Source: JBBIND01 sp037444075 (GTDB lineage: Bacteria; Acidobacteriota; Terriglobia; Bryobacterales; Bryobacteraceae). From it: a stretch of 27,009 bases of DNA. A program made the translations under genes and the position numbers. The notes under the pieces are model-generated. The model was not told the DNA's origin. It worked only from the letters and a program-made list of their open reading frames with translations, and did not search any database. Shown in pieces: positions 1-7,023 of the stretch. Positions within the stretch are counted from its first letter, which is position 1, and each line of letters opens with the position of its first letter. Location: positions 1 to 27,009 of the forward strand of contig JBBIND010000059.1 in the NCBI GenBank assembly GCA_037444075.1, given 5' to 3'.

Positions 1-51
1 GTGTCCCTAGTTCGGCTGTCTCAAGAGAGGGGTCCAGTCCATACCGTCCCC

Positions 52-150
52 GGTTTCCGTCCCCGGTTTGTCCCGGTTTGTCCCGGTTTGTCCCCGGTTT
101 GTCCCCGGTTTGTCCCCGGTTTGTCCCCGGTTTGTCCCGGTTTGTCTTCG
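52..150. repeat. 10-11 bp tandem repeat array (GGTTTGTCCCC)
   Basis: Eight copies of GGTTTGTCCC(C) begin at 65, 75, 85, 96, 107, 118, 129 and 139, preceded by a degenerate copy near 54. Spacing is 10, 10, 11, 11, 11, 11 and 10 bp, close to one DNA helical turn, with no unique spacers, so it is a simple tandem array and not a CRISPR. It lies just past the 3' end of the SIS gene, 35 bp from its stop. One strand is C-rich and the other G-rich. Function is unknown; it may be a replication-slippage product. Confidence 0.9.
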
Positions 151-184
151 GTCAAGCTTGCCCAAAGGCAACTTCGGCAGCCTC

Positions 185-1256
185 CTAAAGCGTGCGTGTC
201 ACCTTACTCAGAGTCCGAGGCTGGTCCGGGTCGAGGCCTTTCTCCTCGGCCAGGCAAGCCGCCAGCAGTTGTCCTGGAATGATGTAGGGGATAGGCGTGT
301 AGAGTTCCGGCCCCAGGTTACCCTTGGCAACCGGCTTNNNNNNNNNNGGGAACGGTGAGCACGCGCCGTCCATGGCCCGCCGCTTCCCGGTTTGAGCGGT
401 CCGTGATGACCAGCGTCTCCGCCCGCAGTTGATCCAATTTGGCGAGCATCTCCTTCTGCGAAGGCCAGGTGACGCCGGAGGGCGCAAAAAGAAACACCGG
501 GAACGAAGCCTCTACCAGGGCGATGGGCCCGTGGAGGAAGTCCGCCGAGGAGAAGCGCTCGGCGACCACGTAGCAGGTTTCCATCAACTTCAGGGCGAAT
601 TCGAAGGCGTTGGAGTAATTCAGTCCGCGCCCCACCACGATGGCCTGTTGCATGAAACGGTAGCGGCCGGCCAATTCGGCCACGTCCTTCTCCATCCGCA
701 ACGAAGCGTCGGCCCATTCCGGGAGGCGGCGCAGGTCATCCACCCGAATCGAGGCCCCCAGCGCATAAGCCAGCAGGTACACCATCAGCAGTTGGCCGGT
801 ATATGTCTTGGTGGCCGCCACACTCTGCTCCTTGCCCGCGCGGACCAGGAAGACATGCTCGGCCATACGAGCCAGGGCGCTTTCGGGCTCGTTGGTGATG
901 CCCACCGTCAGCGCGCCTTTGGCGCGTGCCCGCTCGAGCACGAGGTTGGTGTCTGTGGATTCACCCGACTGTGAGATGGCCACTACCAGGGCGCCGCCGA
1001 AATCGAGATCGCTCCCGTAAAGCGTGAAGATCGAGGGCGCGGAAAGAGACACCGGAATGCCCGTCAGGATCTCCAGCAGGTAGCGGCCAAACTGCGCGGC
1101 GTTGTCGGAAGTGCCGCGCGCTGCGAGCACGATCAACTGCGGCCGCCTTGTTTGCAGAGCCTTCCGCAAACGCTCGACGGCGGGCAATGACGCTCGCAGA
1201 GTCCTTTCCAACGAGGCCGGCTGCTGCCGGATCTCCTCGATCATTTTTGAGGTCAT
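185..1256 (-). CDS. Two-domain SIS sugar-phosphate isomerase/deaminase-like protein, interrupted by an assembly gap
   Basis: The product resembles the isomerase half of GlmS and the NagB-II/AgaS type of amino-sugar-phosphate deaminases. It would act in the cytoplasm on a phosphorylated amino sugar, but the exact substrate cannot be read. The first SIS domain holds AARGTSDNAAQ and the phosphate-binding SQSGEST motif. A second SIS domain follows, with VVGRGLNYSNAFEFALKLME and SADFLHGPIALVE. The reading frame is broken at the N run (338-347). The rest of the C-terminus, including PYIIPGQLLAACLAEEKG and a TAG stop at 185, continues in another frame, so the frame break is an assembly artefact and the full protein is about 350 residues. 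I prefer the ATG at 1256 over the TTG at 1259. It lies 13 bp downstream of the secretin stop, so the two may be co-transcribed. Confidence 0.85.
338..347. other. Assembly gap (10 N)
   Basis: Ten consecutive undetermined bases lie inside the SIS-domain gene. The frames on either side agree only if the real gap length is a multiple of three, so 10 is a placeholder or an incorrect size. Confidence 0.97.
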
Positions 1257-1269
1257 CAATTGAAGAGTA

Positions 1270-3006
1270 TCAGAGCGGGATACGCGGGCGCGCTTCCGAG
1301 CCTGTCCAAAGCGGCGTTGTCACAGATTCACTGGGCGGAAGGCTGGTCAGCCTCGGCTTCAACACCAGCAAAGCTTCACCCTCTTCACGGGACGTTTCCG
1401 TGCGCCGGAACAAAGCTCCCAGCACAGGCACGCTGGCGAGTCCTGCCAGCCCGGTCACGGTCCGGCTCTCCGAGGCTGTCAGCAACCCGGCCATTACGGC
1501 CCACTCGCCTTGACGCAACCGCACGCTCGACTTGAAGCTGCGGCTGGCGATGACCGGAATCCCGTTGGCAACCTGACCGGTCAGCACTTTGTAATCCGCC
1601 TCGACGTCCAGAGTGATTTCCTCCATTGAGTGCACTTGCGGAGTCACTTTGACAACGACACCAAGATCCTCGAAGGTAAACGTGGGCGGTGGTCTGAACA
1701 GCTCGCCAGTGCCAGTGGTAGCGCCGAAGTACCCGGCTGTCATCACGGGGTACTTGTCGCCAAGGTGCAGGCTGGAAGGCAATCCGTGCTGGGCCACGAG
1801 CTCAGCGCGCAACCGGCTCTGGGAGTTGGAGCGGGTCATGCTGGCAAACAGTTCCGCTTCGAACGCGCCAATACCGAAGAATGTGCGCCCCCCTCCGAAG
1901 GTCGCCAGTCGTCCTACATCGCGGGGGATGGAGGGCGCCGCGTTCCAGATGCGGCTGAGCCACGCCAGCGGGTGCCTGGTGGGCACTTGCACACCCAGCG
2001 TTTGCGTGGCGCTGTTTCGAAGCTCCAGAAACTCCACCTCGATGCTGACCTGCGTGCGGTGCAGCAGCAATTGCTCGAGCAGCGCCTTGGCAGGGCGTAC
2101 TTTGGAGGAGTAGTCCCGCACTACGATCAGCCGCCGCTGGCTTTCCAGCATCAACCGCTGGATTTCCATGGCCTGCTGGACGCTGCGCACCAGTTCCTGC
2201 GCTTCCTGAAGCGAGACCGGGTGCGGCACGGGCACCACCGCAGCCTCGTGGTGCTCCAGGTCCCGCCGCATCTGGTCATTGTCCTTGGCCACCATGCCGA
2301 GTTTCTCGCTCACCGGCACGAGGAAAGAGTTTGTGGCGGCTTCCAGAGACCGCAGCGCCTCTCCAAACTCAGCTTGTTCGAGCCGGAAGCGGATGGATGG
2401 GTAGGGCTGATAGCCTTCCGCAAAGATCACATCCAGGCCGTAGGCGCGGGTGACTTGCTCAAACAGCTCCCGGCTATCGCCACGCAGGTCGAAACTCCTC
2501 TTACCCGGTGCGGGTTCGAGCGATGGCGACGGCAGCAGAGGCAATGCCGGTGTCTCCCCGGTCTCCGCCCGCATCTCCTCCACGGAGGCGGTAGACGGAA
2601 CCTCCGGCTCGGAGAGAGGGGGACTCGACAGAGAACGCGGCATAGTTTTGGCTTCGATGGCCGCGCGCGTCCTTAGGGCCTGGCTTCTGGCCCAGTACTT
2701 GCGGTTTTGAGGGTCCGCCGCAGCTGCTTGAGAATAAAGCAGATACGCTGAAACGATTTGTCCTGAGCGCTCGGCCCGGCGGGCTTCCGCGTAGAGGCGC
2801 GAGGCCTCTTTGCCGCCGCCCAACAAAGGCGTCACTAACATGCCAGAAAGCAGAAAAACAACGATATGTGCCAACAAGAGATTGACGCTGCCAAATCGAC
2901 CGGTGTGGATTAACTCACAGGGTAATTTTGCCGAAAAGAGAGGCAGGCAGTGCTTTATCCAATGTCCCCGCCAACTCTCGGTCAACCCCTGTTTGCCCCG
3001 TCGCAA
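1270..3006 (-). CDS. Secretin-domain outer-membrane protein (GspD/PilQ-like)
   Basis: This is a secretin-family protein, expected to form a multimeric outer-membrane channel in a type II secretion or type IV pilus-like machine. Counted from 3006 (578 residues), there is a hydrophobic segment at about 43-62, a TPR-like stretch at 66-118 (SRLYAEARRAERSGQIVSAY), a Pro-rich linker, an STN/N0-like domain at about 172-245 and a secretin domain from about 315 to 560. The secretin domain includes SIEVEFLELRNSATQTLGV and a C-terminal WAVMAGLLTASE...VPVLGALFRRTET block. The start is uncertain. The codon at 3006 is TTG, and the first ATG (2841) would cut off the hydrophobic export segment, so a non-ATG start between them is likely. 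Its 5' end overlaps the divergent ATPase gene. No pilus or inner-membrane partner genes are in view. Confidence 0.82.
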   Translation of the reverse strand: MRRGKQGLTESWRGHWIKHCLPLFSAKLPCELIHTGRFGSVNLLLAHIVVFLLSGMLVTPLLGGGKEASRLYAEARRAERSGQIVSAYLLYSQAAAADPQNRKYWARSQALRTRAAIEAKTMPRSLSSPPLSEPEVPSTASVEEMRAETGETPALPLLPSPSLEPAPGKRSFDLRGDSRELFEQVTRAYGLDVIFAEGYQPYPSIRFRLEQAEFGEALRSLEAATNSFLVPVSEKLGMVAKDNDQMRRDLEHHEAAVVPVPHPVSLQEAQELVRSVQQAMEIQRLMLESQRRLIVVRDYSSKVRPAKALLEQLLLHRTQVSIEVEFLELRNSATQTLGVQVPTRHPLAWLSRIWNAAPSIPRDVGRLATFGGGRTFFGIGAFEAELFASMTRSNSQSRLRAELVAQHGLPSSLHLGDKYPVMTAGYFGATTGTGELFRPPPTFTFEDLGVVVKVTPQVHSMEEITLDVEADYKVLTGQVANGIPVIASRSFKSSVRLRQGEWAVMAGLLTASESRTVTGLAGLASVPVLGALFRRTETSREEGEALLVLKPRLTSLPPSESVTTPLWTGSEARPRIPL

Positions 3007-4266
3007 CCCAAGGACATGAATGGTCTGGGCCTACCGGCCTCCCTCGTCCATGACCTGTTCCTGCGCCGGGCGTTGCTCGAAGGCTTTAGCAGCCTCATTG
3101 GGCTCAGCAGATCGTTGAAGCTTTCGTTCAGCGTCGTGGAAACCGTCTTCCATCATCTGCGAACACAGCAGTGGCTGGAAGTGCGGGGAATGAATGGGAA
3201 CGACTACAACTTCGTTCTGTCCGCGGCGGGACGCAGTCAGGCAGTGGAACGATTTCAGATCTGCCAGTACGCGGGTCCGGCGCCCGTTCCCCTCAGCCAG
3301 TATCACTCAGGTGTGCGCACGCAGAAGGCAGACGTGCGCGTGGACCGCAGGATCCTGCGCGAGAGCCTTTCTGATCTTGTACTGAGCGACCGGCTCCTGG
3401 ATCAGTTGGGACCCGCGCTGATATCGCAGAATTCGATCTTCCTTTACGGCTCCTCAGGCAACGGGAAGACCAGCATCGTGGAGCGGCTCCTGCGAATCTA
3501 CCGGGACGTGATCCTGATCCCCCATGCGGTGGAGGTCGATGGACAGATCGTCAGCGTATTCGACCCGGTGGTCCACCATAGGATCGAGGCGCCCGACGCG
3601 GATATCGATCCGCGTTGGGTGCTCTGCCGGCGCCCGTGCATCATCGCCGGGGGAGAACTCGTGCCTGGCATGCTTGAGCTTAGGCTCGACGAAGTTTCCG
3701 GCATCTACGCTGCACCCCTTCAAATGAAGGCGAACAACGGAGTCTTCGTCATCGACGATTTCGGGCGGCAACTGATGTCGCCGCGCGACCTGCTGAACAG
3801 ATGGATTGTCCCGCTGGACCGAAGAGTGGACTACCTGACCCTGCGCTACGGGGTTAAGTTTCAGATTCCATTCGAGTTAATGGTTGTCTTCTCGACGAAC
3901 CTGGAGCCGGCTTCCCTGGTGGATGAGGCGTTCTTGCGGCGCATTCCGAACAAGGTCCTGGTGGAGGCTGTGGATTCCGTCGCCTTTGACGTGATCTTTG
4001 AGCGCGTGGTGTCAGCCGCGAATCTGCCCACGGAACCGGGTAGCGCCGAGACGCTCAGGAAACTCTGCCTGGCAGCCGGGAGTCAAGGCTTGCGCGCGTG
4101 CCTGCCCTCAGACATCTGCAATCTGATCCTGAGCATCAGCATCTACGAAGGACGCCCACCGCAGGTGACACGTGAAGATTTGGAGCGCGCCGTCTCCATC
4201 TACTTCGCCCGCAGTACCCATCCTGGCGGGGAAGCCTTTTCGGCAATTCTGCGTCAGGATGCCTGA
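2950..4266 (+). CDS. AAA-family ATPase with N-terminal winged helix
   Basis: The 438-residue protein has a winged-helix-like N-terminal region at about 30-100, a conserved linker with YAGPAPVPLSQY (about 107-118), and then an AAA+ core. The core shows Walker A GSSGNGKT at 167-174, Walker B VFVIDDFG at 264-271, sensor 1 VVFSTNLEP around N317, and an FLRRIPNK arginine-finger region at 329-335. The family is a cytosolic P-loop ATPase of unknown mechanism that I recognise next to secretin/type II secretion genes in acidobacteria and relatives. Here it diverges from a secretin, which fits that pairing. The GTG at 2950 has AGAGG about 7 nt upstream; the ATG at 2962 is the alternative. The 3' end overlaps the convergent yggX by 13 bp. 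Confidence 0.8.
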   Translation: MLYPMSPPTLGQPLFAPSQPKDMNGLGLPASLVHDLFLRRALLEGFSSLIGLSRSLKLSFSVVETVFHHLRTQQWLEVRGMNGNDYNFVLSAAGRSQAVERFQICQYAGPAPVPLSQYHSGVRTQKADVRVDRRILRESLSDLVLSDRLLDQLGPALISQNSIFLYGSSGNGKTSIVERLLRIYRDVILIPHAVEVDGQIVSVFDPVVHHRIEAPDADIDPRWVLCRRPCIIAGGELVPGMLELRLDEVSGIYAAPLQMKANNGVFVIDDFGRQLMSPRDLLNRWIVPLDRRVDYLTLRYGVKFQIPFELMVVFSTNLEPASLVDEAFLRRIPNKVLVEAVDSVAFDVIFERVVSAANLPTEPGSAETLRKLCLAAGSQGLRACLPSDICNLILSISIYEGRPPQVTREDLERAVSIYFARSTHPGGEAFSAILRQDA

Positions 4267-4532
4267 TCCGGTTCGACGAAATCCGGCGGCGGGGCGTGCC
4301 CTTCGCCGAAGAAGAAATTCTCCATCTGCTTCAACAGGAACTGCTGCGCTTCGGGATTGGCGAGGTTGAGCCGGTACTCGTTCATGATCATCTTCATCTG
4401 CTCAACCCAGAGCCGCCAGGCTTCCTTGGAGACGTTTTCGTAAATCCGCTGCCCGAGCGGGTGGTTGTCAAAAGGGACCTCATCGAGTCCGGGCATTTCC
4501 TTCTGAAACTTGACGCAAAACACTGTACGCAT
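4254..4532 (-). CDS. yggX: Fe(II) trafficking / oxidative damage protection protein YggX
   Basis: This small cytosolic protein belongs to the YggX family, which is tied to iron-sulfur cluster protection and iron trafficking. The 92-residue product matches the family along its length: RTVFCVKFQKEMPGLDE with the conserved cysteine near the N-terminus, LGQRIYENVSKEAWRLW in the middle, and LNLANPEAQQFLLKQMENFF toward the end. I start it at the ATG at 4532, because family members begin with an M-x-RTVFC-type sequence. A GTG at 4592 would add 20 unrelated residues. No strong Shine-Dalgarno is seen. It lies downstream of the small unknown gene and fabI on the same strand, and converges on the ATPase gene with a 13 bp overlap. 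Confidence 0.9.
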   Translation of the reverse strand: MRTVFCVKFQKEMPGLDEVPFDNHPLGQRIYENVSKEAWRLWVEQMKMIMNEYRLNLANPEAQQFLLKQMENFFFGEGHAPPPDFVEPDQAS

Positions 4533-4597
4533 GCGGAAGGTTCTTTCGCTTTCAGGATAGCTCAAGCCGGCGGCGGCGCGTGGAAAACCCACTACGG

Positions 4598-4873
4598 TCA
4601 GGATTTGCGGCGGCGGGAGGAGCCGTTTCGAGCCATGTAATCAGAAAGGCGCAGAGGGGTTTCAGCGCCTCTTTCTATATCCCGCTGTACGGCTTTTCGA
4701 TAGCGGCGCAGCAGGTCCAGACGCCGGGTGGGGCTTAAGTCGCACCCGTCGAGGTCGAGCAGAATCTCGATTTCCCAGGGCAGGAAGCTGTTCCGATTGG
4801 TCGATCCGCGCATGATCTCGTTCATGAACCGGTTGAACCGTAGCAGGGTGGTTTCGGGATCGGCAAGTAGCAC
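4598..4873 (-). CDS. Small conserved-looking protein of unknown function
   Basis: I do not recognise a named family. The 91-residue product is charged, with a central block (NRNSFLPWEIEILLDLDGCD, about residues 27-46) followed by a basic amphipathic helix (RRLDLLRRYRKAVQRDIERG) and an SDYMA-type tail. It has no membrane segment or signal peptide. The GTG start at 4873 is supported by AGGAG placed 8 nt upstream. It sits between fabI (stop 4927) and yggX on the same strand, so it is probably part of that transcription unit. The L-P-W-E-I-E-x-L-L-D-L block resembles short proteins I associate with acidobacterial genomes, but this is a recollection, not a search result. Confidence 0.7.
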   Translation of the reverse strand: MLLADPETTLLRFNRFMNEIMRGSTNRNSFLPWEIEILLDLDGCDLSPTRRLDLLRRYRKAVQRDIERGAETPLRLSDYMARNGSSRRRKS

Positions 4874-4926
4874 GCACGTGGCTCCTGCTGCTCTTATCGG
4901 CTTGAAAACAATATCTATGAGAGCAT

Positions 4927-5697
4927 TTACAGGCCCATGACCTGAAAGCCGGCATCGACGAAAATGACGTTGGCGGTCACGCCACGGCCGAGGTCACTCG
5001 AAAGGAACACGGCCGTATCGGCCACTTCCTCCGCGTCGGCGTTCCGGCGCAGCGGAGCCCGCTCGGCGACTTCGTCGAAAACCCGGGTGAAGTCCTTGAT
5101 ACCCCGGGCGGAGGCGGTCTTGATCGGTCCGGCGGAGATGGCGTTGACACGGATGTTCGCCGGGCCGAGATCGCTGGCCAGATAGCGCACAGACGCTTCC
5201 AGAGCCGCCTTGGCTACTCCCATGACGTTGTAGTTGGGAACCACCCGCGTCGCACCCAGGTAGCTCAACGTCAGCAGGGACCCGCCGCCTCGCATGAGGG
5301 GAGCGAAAGCTCGAGCCACCGCCACCAGCGAATACGAACTCACTTCCTGCGCCAGCAGGTAACCGGCGCGCGAGGTCTCGAAATAGGGCTTGCTGAGATC
5401 TTCGCGGTTGGCAAAGGCGATACTGTGGACCACGGTGTCAAGATGGCCGCCACCCGCGCGGATGGCCCCGACGACCTCCTCCAGGTCCTCTTCGCGCGTG
5501 ACGTCGCAAGGGAGAAGTTGGGCCGCCTGGAGTTCTGCTCCCAATTCGGCCACTGTCTGGCGCTGGCGCTCACCCTGGTAGGTGAGGATCAATTGCGCCC
5601 CGTGGGCGCTAAAGGCCCGGGCGATGTAGTACGCCAGACTCCACCGATTGGCTACGCCCAAAACCAGGGCTCTCTTGCCTTCGAGCAATCGCACCAT
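4927..5697 (-). CDS. fabI: Enoyl-[acyl-carrier-protein] reductase (NADH), FabI type
   Basis: FabI reduces trans-2-enoyl-ACP to acyl-ACP, the last step of each fatty acid elongation cycle in the cytosol. The 256-residue length is typical. The FabI form of the cofactor site (GVANRWSLAYYIARAF, 14-29) is present. The catalytic tyrosines and lysine fall at Y146 (SYLGA), Y156 and K163 (YNVMGVAK, Y-x6-K), the same spacing as in Escherichia coli FabI. The C-terminus keeps the TANVIFVDAGFQVMG motif. Start at the ATG at 5697. A TAGAAT hexamer lies only 9 nt upstream of this ATG and no Shine-Dalgarno is seen, so the transcript may be nearly leaderless. The BMC operon ends 109 bp upstream on the same strand. 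Confidence 0.95.
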   Translation of the reverse strand: MVRLLEGKRALVLGVANRWSLAYYIARAFSAHGAQLILTYQGERQRQTVAELGAELQAAQLLPCDVTREEDLEEVVGAIRAGGGHLDTVVHSIAFANREDLSKPYFETSRAGYLLAQEVSSYSLVAVARAFAPLMRGGGSLLTLSYLGATRVVPNYNVMGVAKAALEASVRYLASDLGPANIRVNAISAGPIKTASARGIKDFTRVFDEVAERAPLRRNADAEEVADTAVFLSSDLGRGVTANVIFVDAGFQVMGL

Positions 5698-5806
5698 GAA
5701 TTCGCTATTCTAACGCGACGCGTGGGGCATTTCCGTTCCAGGAATCCCGGGGGCCCGCAGAGCCTGACTTATCGAGCCGCCCGGGGCAAAACCAAAACAG
5801 CGGGTG

Positions 5807-6103
5807 TCAATGGGATTCGGCCGGCAAGGCGTCCGGGAGAAGGTCCACCCGGTCGACGATGCCGATGATGGCGGTGTCAATGGGGGACATGGGCCTGCCG
5901 ACGCTCGTCATGGCGCTGAAGCCTTCCACGGAAACCAGCACACGGTCACCGACGCCGGCGTCGACTGAGTCCAGGGCTACCAGGGCATCCCCGCGGTTGG
6001 AACCGTCCAGATTGAGCGGCTGCACGAGCAGCGCCTTGCGCCCTTCGTGGCTGGCATGTTTATGCGTGGCGACCACTTCTCCGATGACGCGGGCAATCAG
6101 CAT
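5807..6103 (-). CDS. BMC-P pentameric shell protein (EutN/CcmL family), copy 1
   Basis: EutN/CcmL proteins form pentamers that cap the vertices of bacterial microcompartment shells. The 98-residue product has the family start (MLIARVIGEVVATHKHASHEG), a central LVALDSVDAGVGDRVLVS strand block and the terminal DTAIIGIVDRVDL signature. A short acidic tail (LLPDALPAESH) follows. It is the last gene of the BMC operon: its ATG lies 3 bp after the stop of copy 2, with AAGGTGA as ribosome binding site. Three BMC-P paralogues in a row imply heteromeric or alternative vertices, as known for PVC-type loci; their division of labour cannot be read from sequence. Confidence 0.95.
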   Translation of the reverse strand: MLIARVIGEVVATHKHASHEGRKALLVQPLNLDGSNRGDALVALDSVDAGVGDRVLVSVEGFSAMTSVGRPMSPIDTAIIGIVDRVDLLPDALPAESH

Positions 6104-6106
6104 GGT

Positions 6107-6379
6107 TCACCTTTTGACGCGCAGTTCGTCGATGATGGCCACCACTGAGTAATCCGCGGGGACTTCGGCGGGCAGAAAAGGGAAGCTGGCTTCACGCCCG
6201 CGGCAACAGTAGACCAGTTCTCCGGCTCCGGCGGCTCGCGTGGCATCCGTGCAGATCAGCGGCCTGCCGCTAGGCTGCAGCTCGGGGGTCACCGGCTCCA
6301 CGATGAGCAGCCGCTGACCCTCCAGAGCAGGGTTCTTCACCGTGGACCAAACGCTGCCGATGACTCGTCCCAACAACAT
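6107..6379 (-). CDS. BMC-P pentameric shell protein (EutN/CcmL family), copy 2, divergent
   Basis: This 90-residue EutN/CcmL member starts with MLLGRVIGSVWSTVKNPALEG and ends in the SVVAIIDELRVKR strand. It is the most divergent of the three copies. Where copies 1 and 3 have the DAG(V/Y)-type turn, it carries ELVYCCRGREAS with two adjacent cysteines, followed by FPFLPAEVPADY, an insert the other two lack. That REAS-FPFLP segment fits one subclass of BMC-P from planctomycete-type microcompartments, as far as I recall. It starts 7 bp after the stop of copy 3, with only a weak ribosome binding site, so translational coupling is likely. Confidence 0.93.
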   Translation of the reverse strand: MLLGRVIGSVWSTVKNPALEGQRLLIVEPVTPELQPSGRPLICTDATRAAGAGELVYCCRGREASFPFLPAEVPADYSVVAIIDELRVKR

Positions 6380-6386
6380 GGCGTGG

Positions 6387-6671
6387 CTACTTCTTTCTGG
6401 CGGCTTCGTCCAGGTTGAGGCTGTCGACGATGCCGACCACGGCAGTGTCCACGGGCTTGTCCTTGCAGCCTTCCGCCATGCGGGCGGAACTGCCTGAGAC
6501 GGCGATGACCAGTTCGCGATAACCGGCGCTGACCGTGTCCACGGCTATAACATAACCCGCCTCGTCCTTCCCCTCCGGCGAGACGGGTTTCAGGATCAGC
6601 AGTTTCTTGCCCTCCAGCCGAGGGTCTTTGCGGGTGGCGACAACCGTACCCACCACGCGTGCCAAGATCAT
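6387..6671 (-). CDS. BMC-P pentameric shell protein (EutN/CcmL family), copy 3
   Basis: This 94-residue vertex protein has the canonical family layout: MILARVVGTVVATRKDPRLEG, then KLLILKPVSPEG, a VIAVDTVSAGYRELVIAVSG core that includes the GSSAR loop, and a terminal VDTAVVGIVDSLNL strand with a basic end. It is closest to a textbook EutN. The ribosome binding site AAAGGAAA precedes the ATG at 6671. It is the first BMC-P gene after the hexameric shell gene, 31 bp downstream of it, and is transcribed with it. Confidence 0.95.
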   Translation of the reverse strand: MILARVVGTVVATRKDPRLEGKKLLILKPVSPEGKDEAGYVIAVDTVSAGYRELVIAVSGSSARMAEGCKDKPVDTAVVGIVDSLNLDEAARKK

Positions 6672-6702
6672 AAGGTTTCCTTTCCGGCGATCCCGGCGGG
6701 AC

Positions 6703-6996
6703 CTACTTACCGGTGGACTGTGTCTTGCCGATGGGGAGTACGTCTTCCAGGCTGGCGTGAGGCCGCGGGATGACGTGGACCGAGATCAGTTCGCCCACCC
6801 GGCGCGCGGCGGCTGCACCGGCGTCGGTTGCGGCGCGCACGGCGGCCACATCGCCCCGCACGAGCGCGGTAACGTAACCCGAACCGATTTTCTCCCAGCC
6901 GACCAGAGTAACCTTGGCAGCCTTTACCATGGCGTCGGCGGCCTCGATCATAGCCACCAGGCCGCGGGTTTCGATCATTCCTAGGGCTTCACCCAT
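6703..6996 (-). CDS. BMC-H hexameric microcompartment shell protein
   Basis: This single-domain BMC-H protein (97 residues, Pfam BMC type) tiles the facets of the shell. Visible marks are EALGMIETRGLVAMIEAADA (about 3-22), the LVGWEKIGSGYVTALVRGDV core (31-50) with a K-I-G-S-G loop at 36-40 that lines the central pore, AVRAATDAGAAAARRVGEL (52-70), and VHVIPRPHASLEDVLP (73-88). A short polar tail (IGKTQSTGK) follows. A strong ribosome binding site, GGGAGGAA, lies just before the ATG at 6996. It is the only BMC-H in the window. Fuller microcompartment loci often encode several, so this shell may be simple or other facets may be encoded elsewhere. Confidence 0.97.
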   Translation of the reverse strand: MGEALGMIETRGLVAMIEAADAMVKAAKVTLVGWEKIGSGYVTALVRGDVAAVRAATDAGAAAARRVGELISVHVIPRPHASLEDVLPIGKTQSTGK

Positions 6997-7023
6997 GCTT
7001 CCTCCCGAAATAAGTATCCGTTA

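Noticed and set aside
52..150. Possible CRISPR array
   Set aside because: Repeat units are 10-11 bp with no unique spacers and no cas genes are in the window; it is a simple tandem repeat.
429..974. Plus-strand 181-residue frame opposite the SIS gene
   Set aside because: It is the antisense shadow of a well recognised SIS protein; no family-like motifs.
1630..2676. Plus-strand 348-residue frame opposite the secretin
   Set aside because: Rich in His, Arg and Gln as expected from antisense of GC-rich coding DNA; the secretin frame has clear domains.
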